A program made the translations under genes and the position numbers. A stretch of DNA of 64,000 bases from Aldrovandia affinis (taxonomy: Eukaryota; Chordata; Actinopteri; Notacanthiformes; Halosauridae): positions 226,929 through 290,928 of the forward strand of contig JAINUG010000178.1 of NCBI GenBank assembly GCA_029706075.1. The letters run 5' to 3'. The first letter of the stretch is position 1, and every line of letters begins with the position of its first letter. This document shows, one piece after another, positions 1-11,784 of the stretch. The notes under the pieces were generated by a model. It was not told the origin of the DNA, made no database searches, and was given only the letters and a program-made list of their open reading frames with translations.

Positions 1-970
1 TAAATAATGCATGTCCTGTCCAAGAAATGAATTCCCTTGGAAGAAGAGGCTTTTTTTTGCGTCTATTAACTAATGAAATGGGAGGAAGGCTTTTTGCAGG
101 TCTTGCCGTTCCCGGAGTGGTGCTTGTTTGTCCGTGATTCGGACACTGTGCCTGCTTCCGTCCCAGAATTCCCAGAGAACAGCACAGGAGGTCTGCCTCG
201 TTTCACCGGCTGGCCTTCGGGCACGGGCCACGGCCTCGTCGGCTTCAACCGTCGACCTCAACCGTCGACCTTAAGGGTCTGCGACTGTAAGGCGTGTGGA
301 CTCGTGAGGGCTTTGACGCCGAAAACGCCAGATTAGTCAGGGAGGTGAAGCCGAAGGGCTTGGAACAATCTCGGATTGTTCCTGTAAGGCTTCAACCCTT
401 TGAGGAGTGCTGTCACACTATGATGTCACGCTGTGATGTTTATTCCAGAACGTGCCGTGTCATTCTAGTTGATTCTAATCGACGACGTCACAAAGGGCTG
501 CTAACGGCATCCCCAGAGAACCGGAATACAATACAGTTACGGAATAGAACACCGTGAATTAGACCTCGAACACTCACTCCTCAAAGTTGTTAATAGTCAA
601 TGTCATGAGTGGGGAAACAAAACAAAAAACACTAAATGAAAATGTGAAATCCCTGCGAGTCCGTTCTTAGGGTCCGCTTCCTTGAGTGGAAAGATCAAGC
701 CCCGGGATTAAGCTTTGGAACCGTTCCTCTTGGGCAGGGTGGGGGTGGGGGGGGTGTGAAATGGAGGTTAAGGGAAGATCATTTCACAGAGCACGGACTT
801 CCAGTCTGCCACCGGGCTCGGAACAATCTGAATAAAGTTTTTTGGCAAACAGCTATCAACACCAGGACCGTTTAAGCTCCTTCTGTTTTACTGTAATATG
901 TATTTGCGCAGAGAGCATTGTCTGCCATTTGTGCACTTGGCATCTTATTTCATTCTCTTGTGTTCTGGCT
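1..970. other. Non-coding flank, no gene recognised
   Basis: Unique-looking sequence with short ORFs only and no homology I recognise. A G-rich run sits near 738-756. Nothing here resembles the missing 5' exons of VANGL1. Confidence 0.4.
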
Positions 971-1143
971 GAGTCTAATCAGCTTTGCACTAAATACATA
1001 TTACAGATGTATAAAGCCATGTTTTAAGTGAGAGTTGGAGTTGGCAATAAGGAAACTGCAGGGAGATTGCCAACTCCAACTCTCACTTAAAACATGGCTT
1101 TATACATCTGTAATATGTATTTAGTGCAAAGCTGATTAGACTC
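971..1143. repeat. Perfect 78-bp inverted repeat (hairpin)
   Basis: The left arm 971-1048 and right arm 1066-1143 are exact reverse complements over all 78 bases. They are separated by a 17-base loop (1049-1065). Similarity stops abruptly at both outer ends. Such a perfect palindrome is either a very recent foldback duplication or a sequencing/assembly chimera. Confidence 0.95.
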
Positions 1144-1228
1144 CATCTGTGTCGTGACAGTGCGTGCTGCTACCCCGCTCTGTCCTGAGGCTTGTAGTTA
1201 CCCTTCTTAAAAAGAATAATAATAATTC

Positions 1229-1470
1229 ACCCAATTTACATTACATTACATTACAGGCATTTAGCAGACGCTCTTATCCAGAGCCACTTACACAGTTTCA
1301 CATTTCTTTGCATACAATCCATTTATACAGCTGGATATTTTTACTGAAGCAATTCAGGTTAAGTACCTTTAGCTCAAGGGTACAACAGCAGTGCCCCCAC
1401 CTGGGATCGAACCGGCAACCTCTGAGCTACAAGCCTAGTTCCTTAACCATTATACCACACATGCCGTCTA
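1229..1470 (-). mobile_element. tRNA-derived SINE, family A
   Basis: On the - strand it reads: tRNA-like head (ATAATGGTTAAGGAA), box-B-like GGTTCGATCCC, conserved middle (AGCTGTATAAATGGATTG) and tail containing AGAGCGTCTGCTAAATGCC followed by TAATG repeats. This family recurs at least eight more times in the window. Confidence 0.85.
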
Positions 1471-1578
1471 TTCTCTTCTGAGACACGCGATGTCAGCAGC
1501 CGCTTCACACGCCAGTTTTCACAAATTCAGCTTCACGGGCATGAGTTGGAGGAAGACACTTCACGTGCCTCTTGATTG

Positions 1579-2998
1579 CCACACACTAGAACAGTGTCTT
1601 AACAGGATGCAGACCGTGGGGCTCATCCACACACTAGAACAGTGCCTTAACAGCATGCAGACCGTGGGGCTCATCCACACACTAGAACAGCGTCTTAACA
1701 GGATGCAGACCGTGGAGCTCATCCACACACTAGAACAGTGCCTTAACAGGATGCAGACCGTGGGGCTCATCCACACACTAGAACAGTGCCTTAACAGGAT
1801 GCAGACCGTGGGGCTCATCCACACACTAGAACAGTGTCTTAACAGGATGCAGACCGTGGGGCTCATCCACACACTAGAACAGTGCCTTAACAGGATGCAG
1901 ACCGTGGGGCTCATCCACACACTAGAACAGTGTCTTAACAGGATGCAGACCGTGGGGCTCATCCACACACTAGAACAGTGTCTTAACAGGATGCAGACCG
2001 TGGGGCTCATCCACACACTAGAACAGCGTCTTAACAGGATGCAGACCGTGGGGCTCATCCACACACTAGAACAGTGTCTTAACAGGATGCAGACCGTGGG
2101 GCTCATCCACACACTAGAACAGTGTCTTAACAGGATGCAGACCGTGGGGCTCATCCACACATTAGAACAGTGTCTTAACAGGATGCAGACCGTGGGGCTC
2201 ATCCACACACTAGAACAGTGCCTTAACAGGATGCAGACCGTGGGGCTCTTCCACACACTAGAACAGTGTCTTAACAGGATGCAGACCGTGGGGCTCATCC
2301 ACACACTAGAACAGTGCCTTAACAGGATGCAGACCGTGGGGCCCCATCCACACACTAGAACAGTGTCTTAACAGGATACAGACCGTGGGGCTCATCCACA
2401 CACTAGAACAGTGTCTTAACAGGATACAGACCGTGGGGCTCATCCACACACTAGAACAGTGTCTTAACAGGATGCAGACCGTGGGGCTCATCCACACACT
2501 AGAACAGTGTCTTAACAGGATGCAGACCGTGGGGCTCATCCACACATTAGAACAGTGTCTTAACAGGATGCAGACTGTGGGGTTCATCCACACACTAGAA
2601 CAGTGCCTTAACAGGATGCAGACTGTGGGGCTCATCCACACACTAGAACAGTGTCTTAACAGGATGCAGACCGTAGGGCTCATCCACACACTAGAACAGT
2701 GTCTTAACAGGATGCAGACCGTGGGGCTCATCCACACATTAGAACAGTGTCTTAACAGGATGCAGACCGTGGGGCTCATCCACACATTAGAACAGTGTCT
2801 TAACAGGATGCAGACCGTGGGGCTCATCCACACACTAGAACAGTGTCTTAACAGGATGCAGACCGTGGGGCTCATCCACACATTAGAACAGTGTCTTAAC
2901 AGGATGCAGACCGTGGGGCTCATCCACACACTAGAACAGTGTCTTAACAGGATGCAGACCGTGGGGCTCATCCACACACTGGAACAGTGTCTTAACAG
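1579..2998. repeat. 48-bp minisatellite, 30 copies
   Basis: Thirty tandem copies of a 48-bp unit; the first and thirtieth AGAACAG/GGAACAG motifs are 1393 bases apart, which is 29 x 48 + 1. Copies differ mainly by single transitions (GTGTCTT/GTGCCTT, CACTAG/CATTAG). A 1-base insertion near 2342 accounts for the odd base. Because 48 is divisible by 3, the array stays open on both strands (16-residue repeats such as HTLEQCLNRMQTVGLI). I see no signal peptide, splice context or homologue that would make it a gene. Confidence 0.95.
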
Positions 2999-3559
2999 AA
3001 TTAGCCTTCTCTAGTTACCCCTCTTAATTGGACTTGCTGTTGTTTGCCATGATGGCAATGTAAGCCATTTTGGACAAAAGCCTTAAATGAAGACATTTCA
3101 GACAGGGAAAGCCTCTGTAGGCCTCTGATATGGAACTTTTAAAACAGAACTGTCACAATATCATGCATATTACCCATCTGCAGCAGGTTCCTGGGAGTGA
3201 ATTTGGTAACTTGGCAACGGTGTCCTGGCATCATATCACATAGCCACGCAAGTTTTCTGAGGTAGCTAACGTTAGCTCGCAACATGCCATTTCACCAACG
3301 TGTCAAAGAGGCCCCCACAAACGGCTGCAGCAAAAGCCACAAGAAGCCAAGTTTGCTTGTCAAAGGCAAGTTTGCTTGCAAAAGCCAAGTTTGTTTGTCA
3401 TCATTCAGCTTTCACATTTCATTGTTAATATGTATAATTAAGCATTTTTAATTGGAAAAAAAGAATCTAAATAACAATGTCATGTTTTCTTTTCTTTTTT
3501 TTTCCTGCAAAAAATGGAAATCCGGACATTTTTTACTGAGAAAGTGGAAATCTGGATTT
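2999..3559. other. AT-rich non-coding stretch
   Basis: No gene recognised. A short local duplication of a GCAAGTTTGCTTG-like motif occurs at about 3348-3390. Confidence 0.4.
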
Positions 3560-3783
3560 TCAGGGATGTGATTTTCTTGATTATTCAGGAAATGCTGATT
3601 TTCTGGTGCAAAATGTATCTGGCTATTTGGCTTTATTTGCTGAACATTCTCTCCTGCTATCAGCTGTCAAAGAGTGCAACATTTCTTAATGTGTATGCTT
3701 ATAACATACACATGTCCACAAGATATCTATGGTCTGAAAATAAACATTTCCTGATTAACCAGGAAGAAAATCACATCCCTGAT
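3560..3783. repeat. Imperfect inverted repeat, MITE-like
   Basis: The sequence around 3560-3603 (GGGATGTGATTTTCTT then CAGGAAATG) is mirrored at 3735-3783 (CATTTCCTG then AAGAAAATCACATCCC). Arms are about 45 bp with small indels. This looks like a short foldback or non-autonomous DNA transposon remnant. The ORF inside it is not convincing as a gene. Confidence 0.55.
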
Positions 3784-3900
3784 TTGTAAAAAACTAGAAA
3801 ACGGAGATCAGAAAAAAAAAAAAAAAAAAAAAAAAAAACTTAACGGAAAACTGAAAATTAAAAACGAGATTTCAGACGGGGTCGTACCTCCGTGCCTGCG

Positions 3901-4000
3901 NNNNNNNNNNNNNNNNNNNNNNNNNNNNNNNNNNNNNNNNNNNNNNNNNNNNNNNNNNNNNNNNNNNNNNNNNNNNNNNNNNNNNNNNNNNNNNNNNNNN
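3901..4000. other. Assembly gap (100 N)
   Basis: Exactly 100 unknown bases, the usual placeholder for a scaffold gap of unknown size, preceded by a poly-A run at 3811-3838. Genes could be missing here. Confidence 0.99.
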
Positions 4001-4249
4001 ACTGCCCTTAATTGGCCTGTTATTCCGTTTGCCCTCTGCCCCAAAGGGGCACATCTGTGTATTTAATGGAGGGTTAACCTACATAACCCAAACCAGCCCA
4101 CACCCTCTCTCACCCTCCACTCCCTGCTTTAGTGCTTGGGCATCTTATATGCCATTGTTTTGTGGAGCGTGGGGTGTGGGGGTGTTCTTAAATGACAAAC
4201 GCCCTGCGTACACCGCTGCCGTGGAGCGTTTGTCATAAACGCAGTGGTG

Positions 4250-4428
4250 GCTGTGTCCGGGGGAAGGACAAAGCCCGGATGAGGAGGGCTGCTGAAGATA
4301 ATGCGCCGCTTTCCTTCTCGCCGGAGCATTTGAGCTCGCTGCGCTCTGGAGGACAGACGGAGGAGCAGCCCCTCTCCGGAGCCCCGTCCACCATGCGCCA
4401 CACGGACGCTCAGCCCGGCCTGGAGCAG
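4250..4428 (+). other. Possible GC-rich 5' untranslated exon
   Basis: A CpG-rich block ends at a good donor (GAGCAG then GTGAGCC at 4429) and lies upstream of VANGL1 on the same strand. It has no coding similarity I recognise. It could be a first, untranslated exon of VANGL1 or simply a CpG island; no acceptor or start was assigned. Confidence 0.22.
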
Positions 4429-4626
4429 GTGAGCCACGCAAAGCGCCGTCCGGTTACCCCGGCGGCCCCTCCAGCGCCCCGGCTTCCTGTGCGCTGTCGC
4501 TGCGCTGTTTTCAGCGTTGCCGAGTGATGGCGTCGCGCCTCTGGAGAATGTCCTTGTGTTGCTCATCGAGACGCGTCTGTGTCTCTGAATTGGGGATCAA
4601 AAGATCTTCAGAAGACCGCGCGGAGA

Positions 4627-4695
4627 GAGTGTGCGTGCGTGCGTGTGAGAGTGAGTGCTTGTTTGTATGAGTGTGCGCATGTGTGAGTCAGTGAG

Positions 4696-4731
<36 letters not shown>

Positions 4732-4990
4732 TGAGTGTTTGTTTGTTTGTGTGCGTGCTTCTTTGTATAAGTCTGCGTGTGTGTGTGTTGTGTGTGTGTG
4801 TGCATGCGTGCGTGCGTGCGTGCGTGCTTGTATAAGTGTCTGCGCATGTGCGTGTGAGTGAGTGTTTGTTTGTTTGTTTGTGTGCGTGCTTGTTTGTATA
4901 AGTCTGCGTGTGTGTGTGCGTGCGTGCGTGCTTGTTTGTATAAGTGTCTGCGCATGTGCGTGTGAGTGAGTGTTTGTTTGTTTGTGTACG
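4627..4990. repeat. GT-rich microsatellite/minisatellite
   Basis: (TG)n and (CGTG)n runs with repeated longer blocks containing TTGTATAAGT and CTGCGCATGTGCGTGTGAG. ORFs here are repeat artefacts. Confidence 0.9.
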
Positions 4991-5307
4991 TGTGTGTTGG
5001 GGGTGGGGGTAGGCGAGCGAGACCTGCTCTTCTGGCGTTATATTTGCTGAAAGTGTACCGTTTGATGGCGTCTCTGTGGAGTGGCAGTATTTCAGAGGTC
5101 TGTGTACAGGAGCTAATGACTGTCCGATGGCAGTAATGTCGCCGTGCTTTGCTTTATGGGCTTGTAAATAATCTCAAGTGCAGCTTGACCTTGAAAGCAT
5201 TCCAGAGTGGCAGTTTGAGGTCTGAGAGCTCGTTATCTGCACCGCCGTGAGAAGTGATGCTGTGTGACAGACAGACAGACGGACAAAGCTGTTCCACCAT
5301 ATGTACA

Positions 5308-5625
5308 CGCACGCACACGCACACGCACAAACAAATACTCACACTGACTCACACCTACACACTCATACAAACAAGCACTCACACACACACACACACACAC
5401 TCTCCACCCACCCTACACACACATACGCACACACGCATGCACACACACACCGTCCGCCCCCTACAAACACATACACGCACACGTGCACACACACACACAC
5501 ACACACACACGCATACGTGCACGTACCCACACATTCTGAATCCATAAGCTGTTGCACACATGCAACACACGTGCACACACATACATACACATATATACAT
5601 GCACATACACATACACACAGAGGCC
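5308..5625. repeat. CA-rich microsatellite
   Basis: Imperfect (AC)n with TAC and GCAC interruptions; no coding content. Confidence 0.9.
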
Positions 5626-5820
5626 CTATAGCATTATATCACATTACCATAACACTGTTGGGTCGAAGCTACTCTCGATCGTCTCCGCTCTCCTCCCTGC
5701 AGGGAAAGGGCTCTCCTCTTCTGACTGCTGTGTGTCTCTGGCGCTCTCCGACAGGGCTTCATTACCCTGCTCTCGCTGGACAGGTCTTCCGGCCTCAGGC
5801 CAACGCTCTCTGCCTTGGAG

Positions 5821-5832
5821 TGAGAGAGAGAC

Positions 5833-5900
<68 letters not shown>
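5821..5900. repeat. (GA)n microsatellite
   Basis: Near-perfect (AG)n of about 80 bases with one ACAT interruption near the start. Confidence 0.95.
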
Positions 5901-5903
<3 letters not shown>

Positions 5904-6029
5904 ACCGGTTCAGTCTGAAAAGGAGGAGTGAAATCCTCCAACGCGGCAGAGTTCCCGCCTAGCCATGTGCCACCTGTCCTGGACAGATGCATCTAAAGCT
6001 GGCAAATGGGTTCCAAATGTGACCTCCTC

Positions 6030-6402
6030 GGGGGCCTCAAATAGCGCAGCGGTCTAACGCACTCGCATTGACCGGTGCTTTGCGAGTGTGAGCTGCCTAT
6101 TGCAGTCGTGGTTCGGACCCGACTGCGTCAGACCGGCCGTGGCCGGGAGCCCCGATCCAGGGCGGCATTTTGATGTCAGCCCCAGGGGGAGGCGGGAGGG
6201 TGAGCCGGCACAAGCTTGTCGAGAAGTGCGAAGGGCGTTCCTGAAGAGCTGGTGGGCGAAGTTCTGTCTCGGAAGAGGTGGATCATTGCCGGCCTCGGGA
6301 TATTAGCTTGACTCGGACGGACGGCTCGTGGGGGGAGGGCAAATCAAAATAAATAGAGGGTTGAAATGGCTACTAAATTGGGAGGGGAAAAATTAGATTT
6401 TT
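6030..6402 (+). mobile_element. tRNA-derived SINE, family C
   Basis: The head TAGCGCAGCGGTCTAACGC resembles a tRNA A box and GTGGTTCGGACCC a B box. It is followed by a GC-rich body and a tail containing GGCTACTAAATTGGGAGG. A reverse copy lies at 15044-15393 and 3' fragments at 23282-23412. Confidence 0.75.
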
Positions 6403-7384
6403 TTAAAATTATTATTATTTATTTTTTTCTCTCCTCTCCTCCAAGTGACCTCCTACAGATATGTCACATCAAGCATGTTGTGGCGGCCATGTTGTGTACA
6501 ATGAATACACGCTGACGCTGCGGACAGCTCTTTCTCTCCCCGCGAGCTACTCATGCACGCTCCAAACTTTGCCAAGCTCATTTTAATTGTGATATCCTTT
6601 TGTGATTTTAAGCTCTTTGGGAAGTTTTTTTATTGTCGATCGGGGCTTGGAAGCTTCCGAGATTGCCTGCGGCCTCGAGTTTATTAAAAAAATAGATATA
6701 TTTATGAATTTATTAAGAACTTTAACCTCTGCATCACCAGGAAAGTCCCATTGAGATGGCAGCGCTCGTTGCGAAAGAGATACTTATGTTGTTTGTTTCC
6801 TCCTGGTCTCGGAAACCCTCTGTACAGCCCGGGGGGGGCTGTGGAGGCCGAAGGCTAGCCCCGGGCGGCTCGCAGCCCTGTGCGGTGGAGCGCAAACCCG
6901 CCCCCCTCTTTGCTCATTAATGATTCACGCGGCAGAAGCGTTTATCCGGTCATACCTGTCGAGTGTTGCGCCGCAGAATACAAAAATGGCTAATGGCTAA
7001 AAGGAAAAGGAAGTTGAAACAGGCGAGCGACCACTTACGCTTGACAAACACGTGCTTGTCTGGGTTACTGTACGTGCGCTCACCGAGTTAACACAAACGC
7101 AGAGGGCCCACATGCGGACCGCAGGGGAGGAGTGCAACCCGCTTGTGCTTTCAGCATTGTTCTCTCTGACCCGTGTCTCGGCCGGGATGGTAGTGAGGCG
7201 TGAAGTGTGCCCCTCCTCTCCTCCTCCTCCTCCTCTACCTCCTCCCTCTCTCTCTCCCTCCTCCCTAACCCTGGCGTTTTGACAGGTAGTTGATGGTCTC
7301 TGGTTGAGTTCCTCCTTTCTCCGGTTGTGTGCGTTAGTAAGGTATGTAAGCTGATGAGTTCACTCGAGCACTGCGTCGACACAC
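6403..7384. other. Non-coding stretch, no gene recognised
   Basis: Mixed AT-rich and GC-rich sequence with a CCTCCTCC pyrimidine block near 7210-7265. No exon with good boundaries was identified. Confidence 0.4.
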
Positions 7385-7672
7385 ACCACGTAAACACACG
7401 CACGCACACACACACACACACACACACCACATAAAACCACATTCACACTCACACTCCACATAAACACATACATAAACACATATATATATATATACACACA
7501 CACGCACGCACGCACGCACGCACACTAACCACATAGATAAACACACACAAACACATGCACGTACACACCACATAAAAGCATGTACACACACCACAGGAAC
7601 ACGCACACCGCATAAACGCAGGAGCGCACACACACACACACACACACACGCATACACACATACACACATACA
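7385..7672. repeat. CA-rich microsatellite
   Basis: Imperfect (AC)n with (GCAC)n and (TA)n patches and repeated ACACCACATAAA blocks. The long ORFs through it (cysteine/valine-rich) are repeat artefacts. Confidence 0.9.
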
Positions 7673-7980
7673 GCAGGCTCTCACTCCCCCCACCTCCTGA
7701 GCATCAGATCCCAGCAGTCTGCAGGGTGTATCTGCGAAGTGTGGGGGGGGTCTCGTCCGGGATACTGACACGACGCGCTCTTGCACAAAGCAGCCAACAG
7801 AGAGCCCTGCACAGGCAGCCCCCGCAGCCTGCGTGTGCGTTTGGCACCGGCGTGTGGAGGTTACGCTGGCAGAGTTCATTATGACCACAACTGCCTTCAT
7901 ATCATCATGAGTATGGAGCCCATTCTGTGGCCGTGGTACAGACATGAATTTCTCCTTAAACTGAACATTTACATGCTGAA

Positions 7981-8006
7981 ACATACACAAACTCTCACAC
8001 ACACAC

Positions 8007-8049
<43 letters not shown>

Positions 8050-8150
8050 TCACATACACAGCTCTTACCAACACATGCATGCACACACTCACAGATACGC
8101 ACACACGTACGAACACACACACACACTCACACACGCACACACGCACAGAT
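7981..8150. repeat. CA-rich microsatellite
   Basis: (AC)n with CACG interruptions; no coding evidence. Confidence 0.9.
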
Positions 8151-8600
8151 GGCAGTGCCATGCGTGCAGAGCTGGTGCTAGGTGCCGGAGTGGGGGGGTT
8201 CAGTGTGGACTCCCGTGCTCCTGGCTCCGTTTCCCTCCCTCCTCCAGGGGGGTCTCCGGTGATGACAGTGCGTCTGGCAGCTGTGCACCTGCGCCGTGAC
8301 TGAACCAGCGACGGCCCGGACCCGTGAAATGGGCGACAGGCCTTCTATTTCAATCAGCCCCGGCCCCTGGTGACTGCCCCCTCGGGGGGTTCTGGGAAAC
8401 GGTGTTACTGACACCATCGCTATGGAGAGCCGGCGGTGACGGACGGGGGCCGTGCGAGGCATGGCAGCGCCGCCATTGTCAGGCCCCTTGTTCCACGCTC
8501 CTTTATGTGCTCCTTCTGTTGTCCCTCAGTCTGTTCAGATTTCACACGATTACCCACCAAGGAAAAATGTGAGCAGACCACACCCCGGTGTCATGTGACG

Positions 8601-8605
8601 GGAGT

Positions 8606-8657
<52 letters not shown>

Positions 8658-8890
8658 TCGAGAGAGCGAACGAGAGCAAGAACGAAAGAACGAGAAAGAA
8701 AGGGAAAGAGGAGAAACAGCATGAGAGGGGAGGATGTTGTGAAGGTTAGGTGGTACTGAGAGATAAAGGGAGAGGGAGATGGGCCCTGATCTCTCACACA
8801 CACACACACACACATAACACACCCCGCGCTCACACACACTCACACAACACACCCCGCGCTCACACACGCACGCACACACACACTCGTTCA
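8601..8890. repeat. (GT)n, (GA)n and (CA)n cluster
   Basis: (GT)n at about 8605-8641 runs into (GA)n and a purine-rich stretch to 8715. A second (AC)n block at 8793-8890 contains a duplicated ACACCCCGCGCTCACAC unit. Confidence 0.85.
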
Positions 8891-9063
8891 CACTCCCTCG
8901 CCCATATCACATATAACGCACCCTGTTCAGAAGCTCCCTGACAGATCTTGGCATCGTTCCTGGTAAAAAATTCCACAGGCAGCCCGTTTTAATGTATGGA
9001 TACGCATTCCATATCATACGGTCCAGGATCGTCTTCAGTGCGGACGCACGAGACCTTTGATAC

Positions 9064-9102
9064 TGGAGGGGGAGGGGGAGGGGGAGGGGGAGGGGAGGGG
9101 GT
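9064..9102. repeat. GGAGGG tandem, G-quadruplex-prone
   Basis: Repeated GGAGGGG/GGGGGA units give many closely spaced G-runs on the + strand. Confidence 0.7.
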
Positions 9103-9840
9103 GTGGGGAATCTGGCATGTGACTCGGCTCTGAACCCCACACAGCTCACTTCACTCAGCATGCATACAGGCTGCGATCATGTCCCCCTGACATGTGGGCA
9201 GGTGCGGTTGGGGAGGGGGGGGTTTGAATGAATATTTACCCCCTTAAAGTTTTCACACCCCGCCCCCGGGAGGGAGTGCGTCTGTGGCCGGGCCGCGCCG
9301 GGGTGAGCGAGGAGCGCTGAAATGACTCGTGTGGTTTTTGCCGGTTGAACGTTGCGCGGCGCTGTTGCGTTCATTCCGACGCGTTCGGACCCGCTCGCTC
9401 GCGAGAGGAAAGTGAAGGATTCGGGGGTGTCGTGATTTAGCGTGACCTAGCGGCAGCACACCTGCACAACCTCCGCCCGTGTCTACTCAGTCGGCCACGA
9501 AGGACCTCGTTGTGAAGGTCGTTCGTTATCGTGTGCGTCGGTGTGTTTGAGACGAAACAAAGCAGCGTTCTGATGAATAAATGAATATTGTGTTCCTCGT
9601 CCCCCATCACTCACGGTGCTCCTGTGTCTGCGACAGTGTGCAGAGATTGTTCTTTCCTGCTCTCTCTGTGTGTGTGTGTGTGTGTCTCCCATGTGCTGTG
9701 GTGTGTTCATTAACACTTCCCAATTCATCATCCTGTAATGTCATAATGAGCGCACCTCTTTCCGTTTGGCCCACATATGTCTGAATCACTTTTTTTTTAT
9801 ACTTTTTTTGGGGGGGGGGGTGGCATTTCGCTTGCGAACC

Positions 9841-10140
9841 ACACGTCTACCCCACATGTCTACCACAGATTTACCACACATTTCCACACGTGTACCACAC
9901 ATTTCAAATCCGATCAAATTTATTTGTATAGCGCTTTTCACAAATGCATTGTCACAAAATGCTTAACAAAAAAGGGCCTAGACCCCCCAAAAGCAAGCCT
10001 ACGGCAACAGTGGCAAGGAAAAACTCCCTTGATAGGGAGAAACCTTGGGAGGAACCAGACTATGAGGGGGGCGTATCCTCTTCTTTCATCCATTTCCACG
10101 CGTATACCACACATATACCACACATTTCCACACGTTTGTA
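9841..10140. repeat. TACCACACAT array split by a fish interspersed repeat
   Basis: Short TACCACACATTTCCACACG-like units occur at 9841-9905 and again at 10088-10138. Between them (about 9906-10075) is a widespread fish repeat: TTTATTTGTATAGCGCTTTT, then GGCAAGGAAAAACTCCCTT and AACCTTGGGAGGAACCAGAC. The arrangement suggests the repeat inserted into a pre-existing short tandem array. Confidence 0.7.
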
Positions 10141-10262
10141 CATTTACTCCGTCGGTATTGTCATGTGATCACATATACGATGTGTTCTGTGATTTGTCTC
10201 AGGGTGAACTGAGAGAGACCAGTCCTGGTCCAGGTGAAGGTACACCTGAGGTGCCTTGGGCG

Positions 10263-10446
10263 TCAGTGTAGCGTCATGGTCAGGGAGCTGGGCTCGCAAC
10301 TCAAAGGTTGCAGGTTCGATTGCGGGCACTGCCGTTGTACCCTTGAACCAGGCACTCAACCTGAGTAAATCCAGCCGTACAAATGGATTGTGTGTAAGAA
10401 ATGTAAAACCATGTCGTACTGGATAAGCAAAAATGCTAAATGTAAA
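10263..10446 (+). mobile_element. tRNA-derived SINE, family A (diverged)
   Basis: Head CGTCATGGTCAGGGAGCTGG, B box GGTTCGATTGC, middle CCGTTGTACCCTTGAACC and a decayed tail ending in AAATGCTAAATGT. Confidence 0.8.
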
Positions 10447-11240
10447 AATGTAGGGAATGTAAGTGGGGTACAGGGAGGTATAGTTGAACCCGTGCTAGCG
10501 TGATCACAGCTACACCTAGCAGAGTGGAATTATGCGATGTTAAAAAGGCAGTTTCCACGTTTAAACGGCAGGGAAATTCTAATTGGCTCTACTGGCATGA
10601 CAAGCACAAGACGTTGTGTTGCCAAAGCATACAAACAGTAATGATTAATAAAGAGTTCTAACGATCTGTCTGGCACTCTGAGGTTACCCGCGTGCACAGA
10701 CAGCAGCGGTTAAAGTTGGTGACGTTCATATCTTGGTTTTTGATTGAATGATGGTGGTGTTGCATGTGCCACAAATTCTAGTTCTAAAAGAAACATTCTA
10801 AATTAATCTGCCACTAATTCAAATAATTATAAATGTTTTTATAAATGTGAAATCCTGCCATGGAGTTGGGCTGAAATGCACCGCAGCGAGTGTCATCCGT
10901 CAGGTGACGTGGTCAGGTGTGGCCGCGACCACAGTCGGTACCAAAGCGGACAGCGTTGCGTTAGTTGTGTTTGTCCTGCCGTGCGCTGTGCTACGCACGC
11001 TCGGAGGGCTTTGCGCTCAGACAGCCTGCTCGTCTGCAGAGGGACACCGCCTGATTGACGCTGAGTTAATGTGGGAGATGGAAGCACTTAAAGTCATTGG
11101 AAATGCTCAGATGTAAGAGCTTTAATGAAGAGGGGGTGTGTGCGTGTGCGCATGTCCTCAGACATCCTGTGATACGGGTGGAACAGATTGAGCCGGGCGT
11201 CCTTTCACTCCAGGGTTTAGACGACGAGACCGCCGCTCTT
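10447..11240. other. Non-coding stretch
   Basis: AT-rich then mixed sequence with no recognisable gene or repeat family. Confidence 0.35.
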
Positions 11241-11254
11241 GTTCAGCTGTGGCC

Positions 11255-11510
11255 TGGATCCGGTGTGTGAGCAGCACTGTACTGATTGGGCGTGTGTGAG
11301 TGTGAGCAGCACAGTGCTGATTGGGCGTGTGTGAGTGTGAGCGGCGCAGCGCTGATCGGGCGTGTGTGAGTGTGAGCAGCACTGTACTGATTGGGCGTGT
11401 GTGAGTGTGAGCAGCACAGTACTGATCCGGTGTGTGAGTGTGAGCAGCGCAGCGCTGATCCGGTGTGTGAGTGTGAGCAGCGCAGCGCTGATCCGGTGTG
11501 TGAGCGCGGG
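11255..11510. repeat. 33-35-bp minisatellite
   Basis: About seven units of GTGTGAGTGTGAGCAGCAC followed by a variable GTRCTGATTGGGC or GCGCTGATCCG segment. The first units are 35 bp and the last ones 33 bp. Confidence 0.85.
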
Positions 11511-11784
11511 AGTTCAGGTCTGCACACCTCACTGAAATGGAGGCTACTCAGCAGCCCGCTGATCGCTGATCGCTCCGCTCTCTCTCCACATTCGCCCGTG
11601 TTCTGAATGAAAGGAAGAGGATGAGGGTGGAGGCTCCGGATCCTGAGAGAGCAGCCATTTCACACGCACACTTACAGACCGCTCCTTTCAGACGCTTTGT
11701 GCTCCTGCTTGCGTTTGTTCTCAGGTCACGTTTGTGCACATTTGACGTTTGTGGCTGAGGGTGCTTCCTGTATACAGTTAGTGG

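Noticed and set aside
1490-3014. Repetitive 293- and 209-codon ORFs as a repeat-protein gene
   Set aside because: The frames exist because the unit is 48 bp; they are open on both strands, have a frameshift, and show no gene context.
3808-4054. ORFs crossing the N gap
   Set aside because: They run through unknown bases and carry no information.
4608-8891. Many long ORFs rich in Cys/Val or His/Thr
   Set aside because: They are translations of (GT)n/(CA)n repeats, open on several frames and both strands, without start or splice context.
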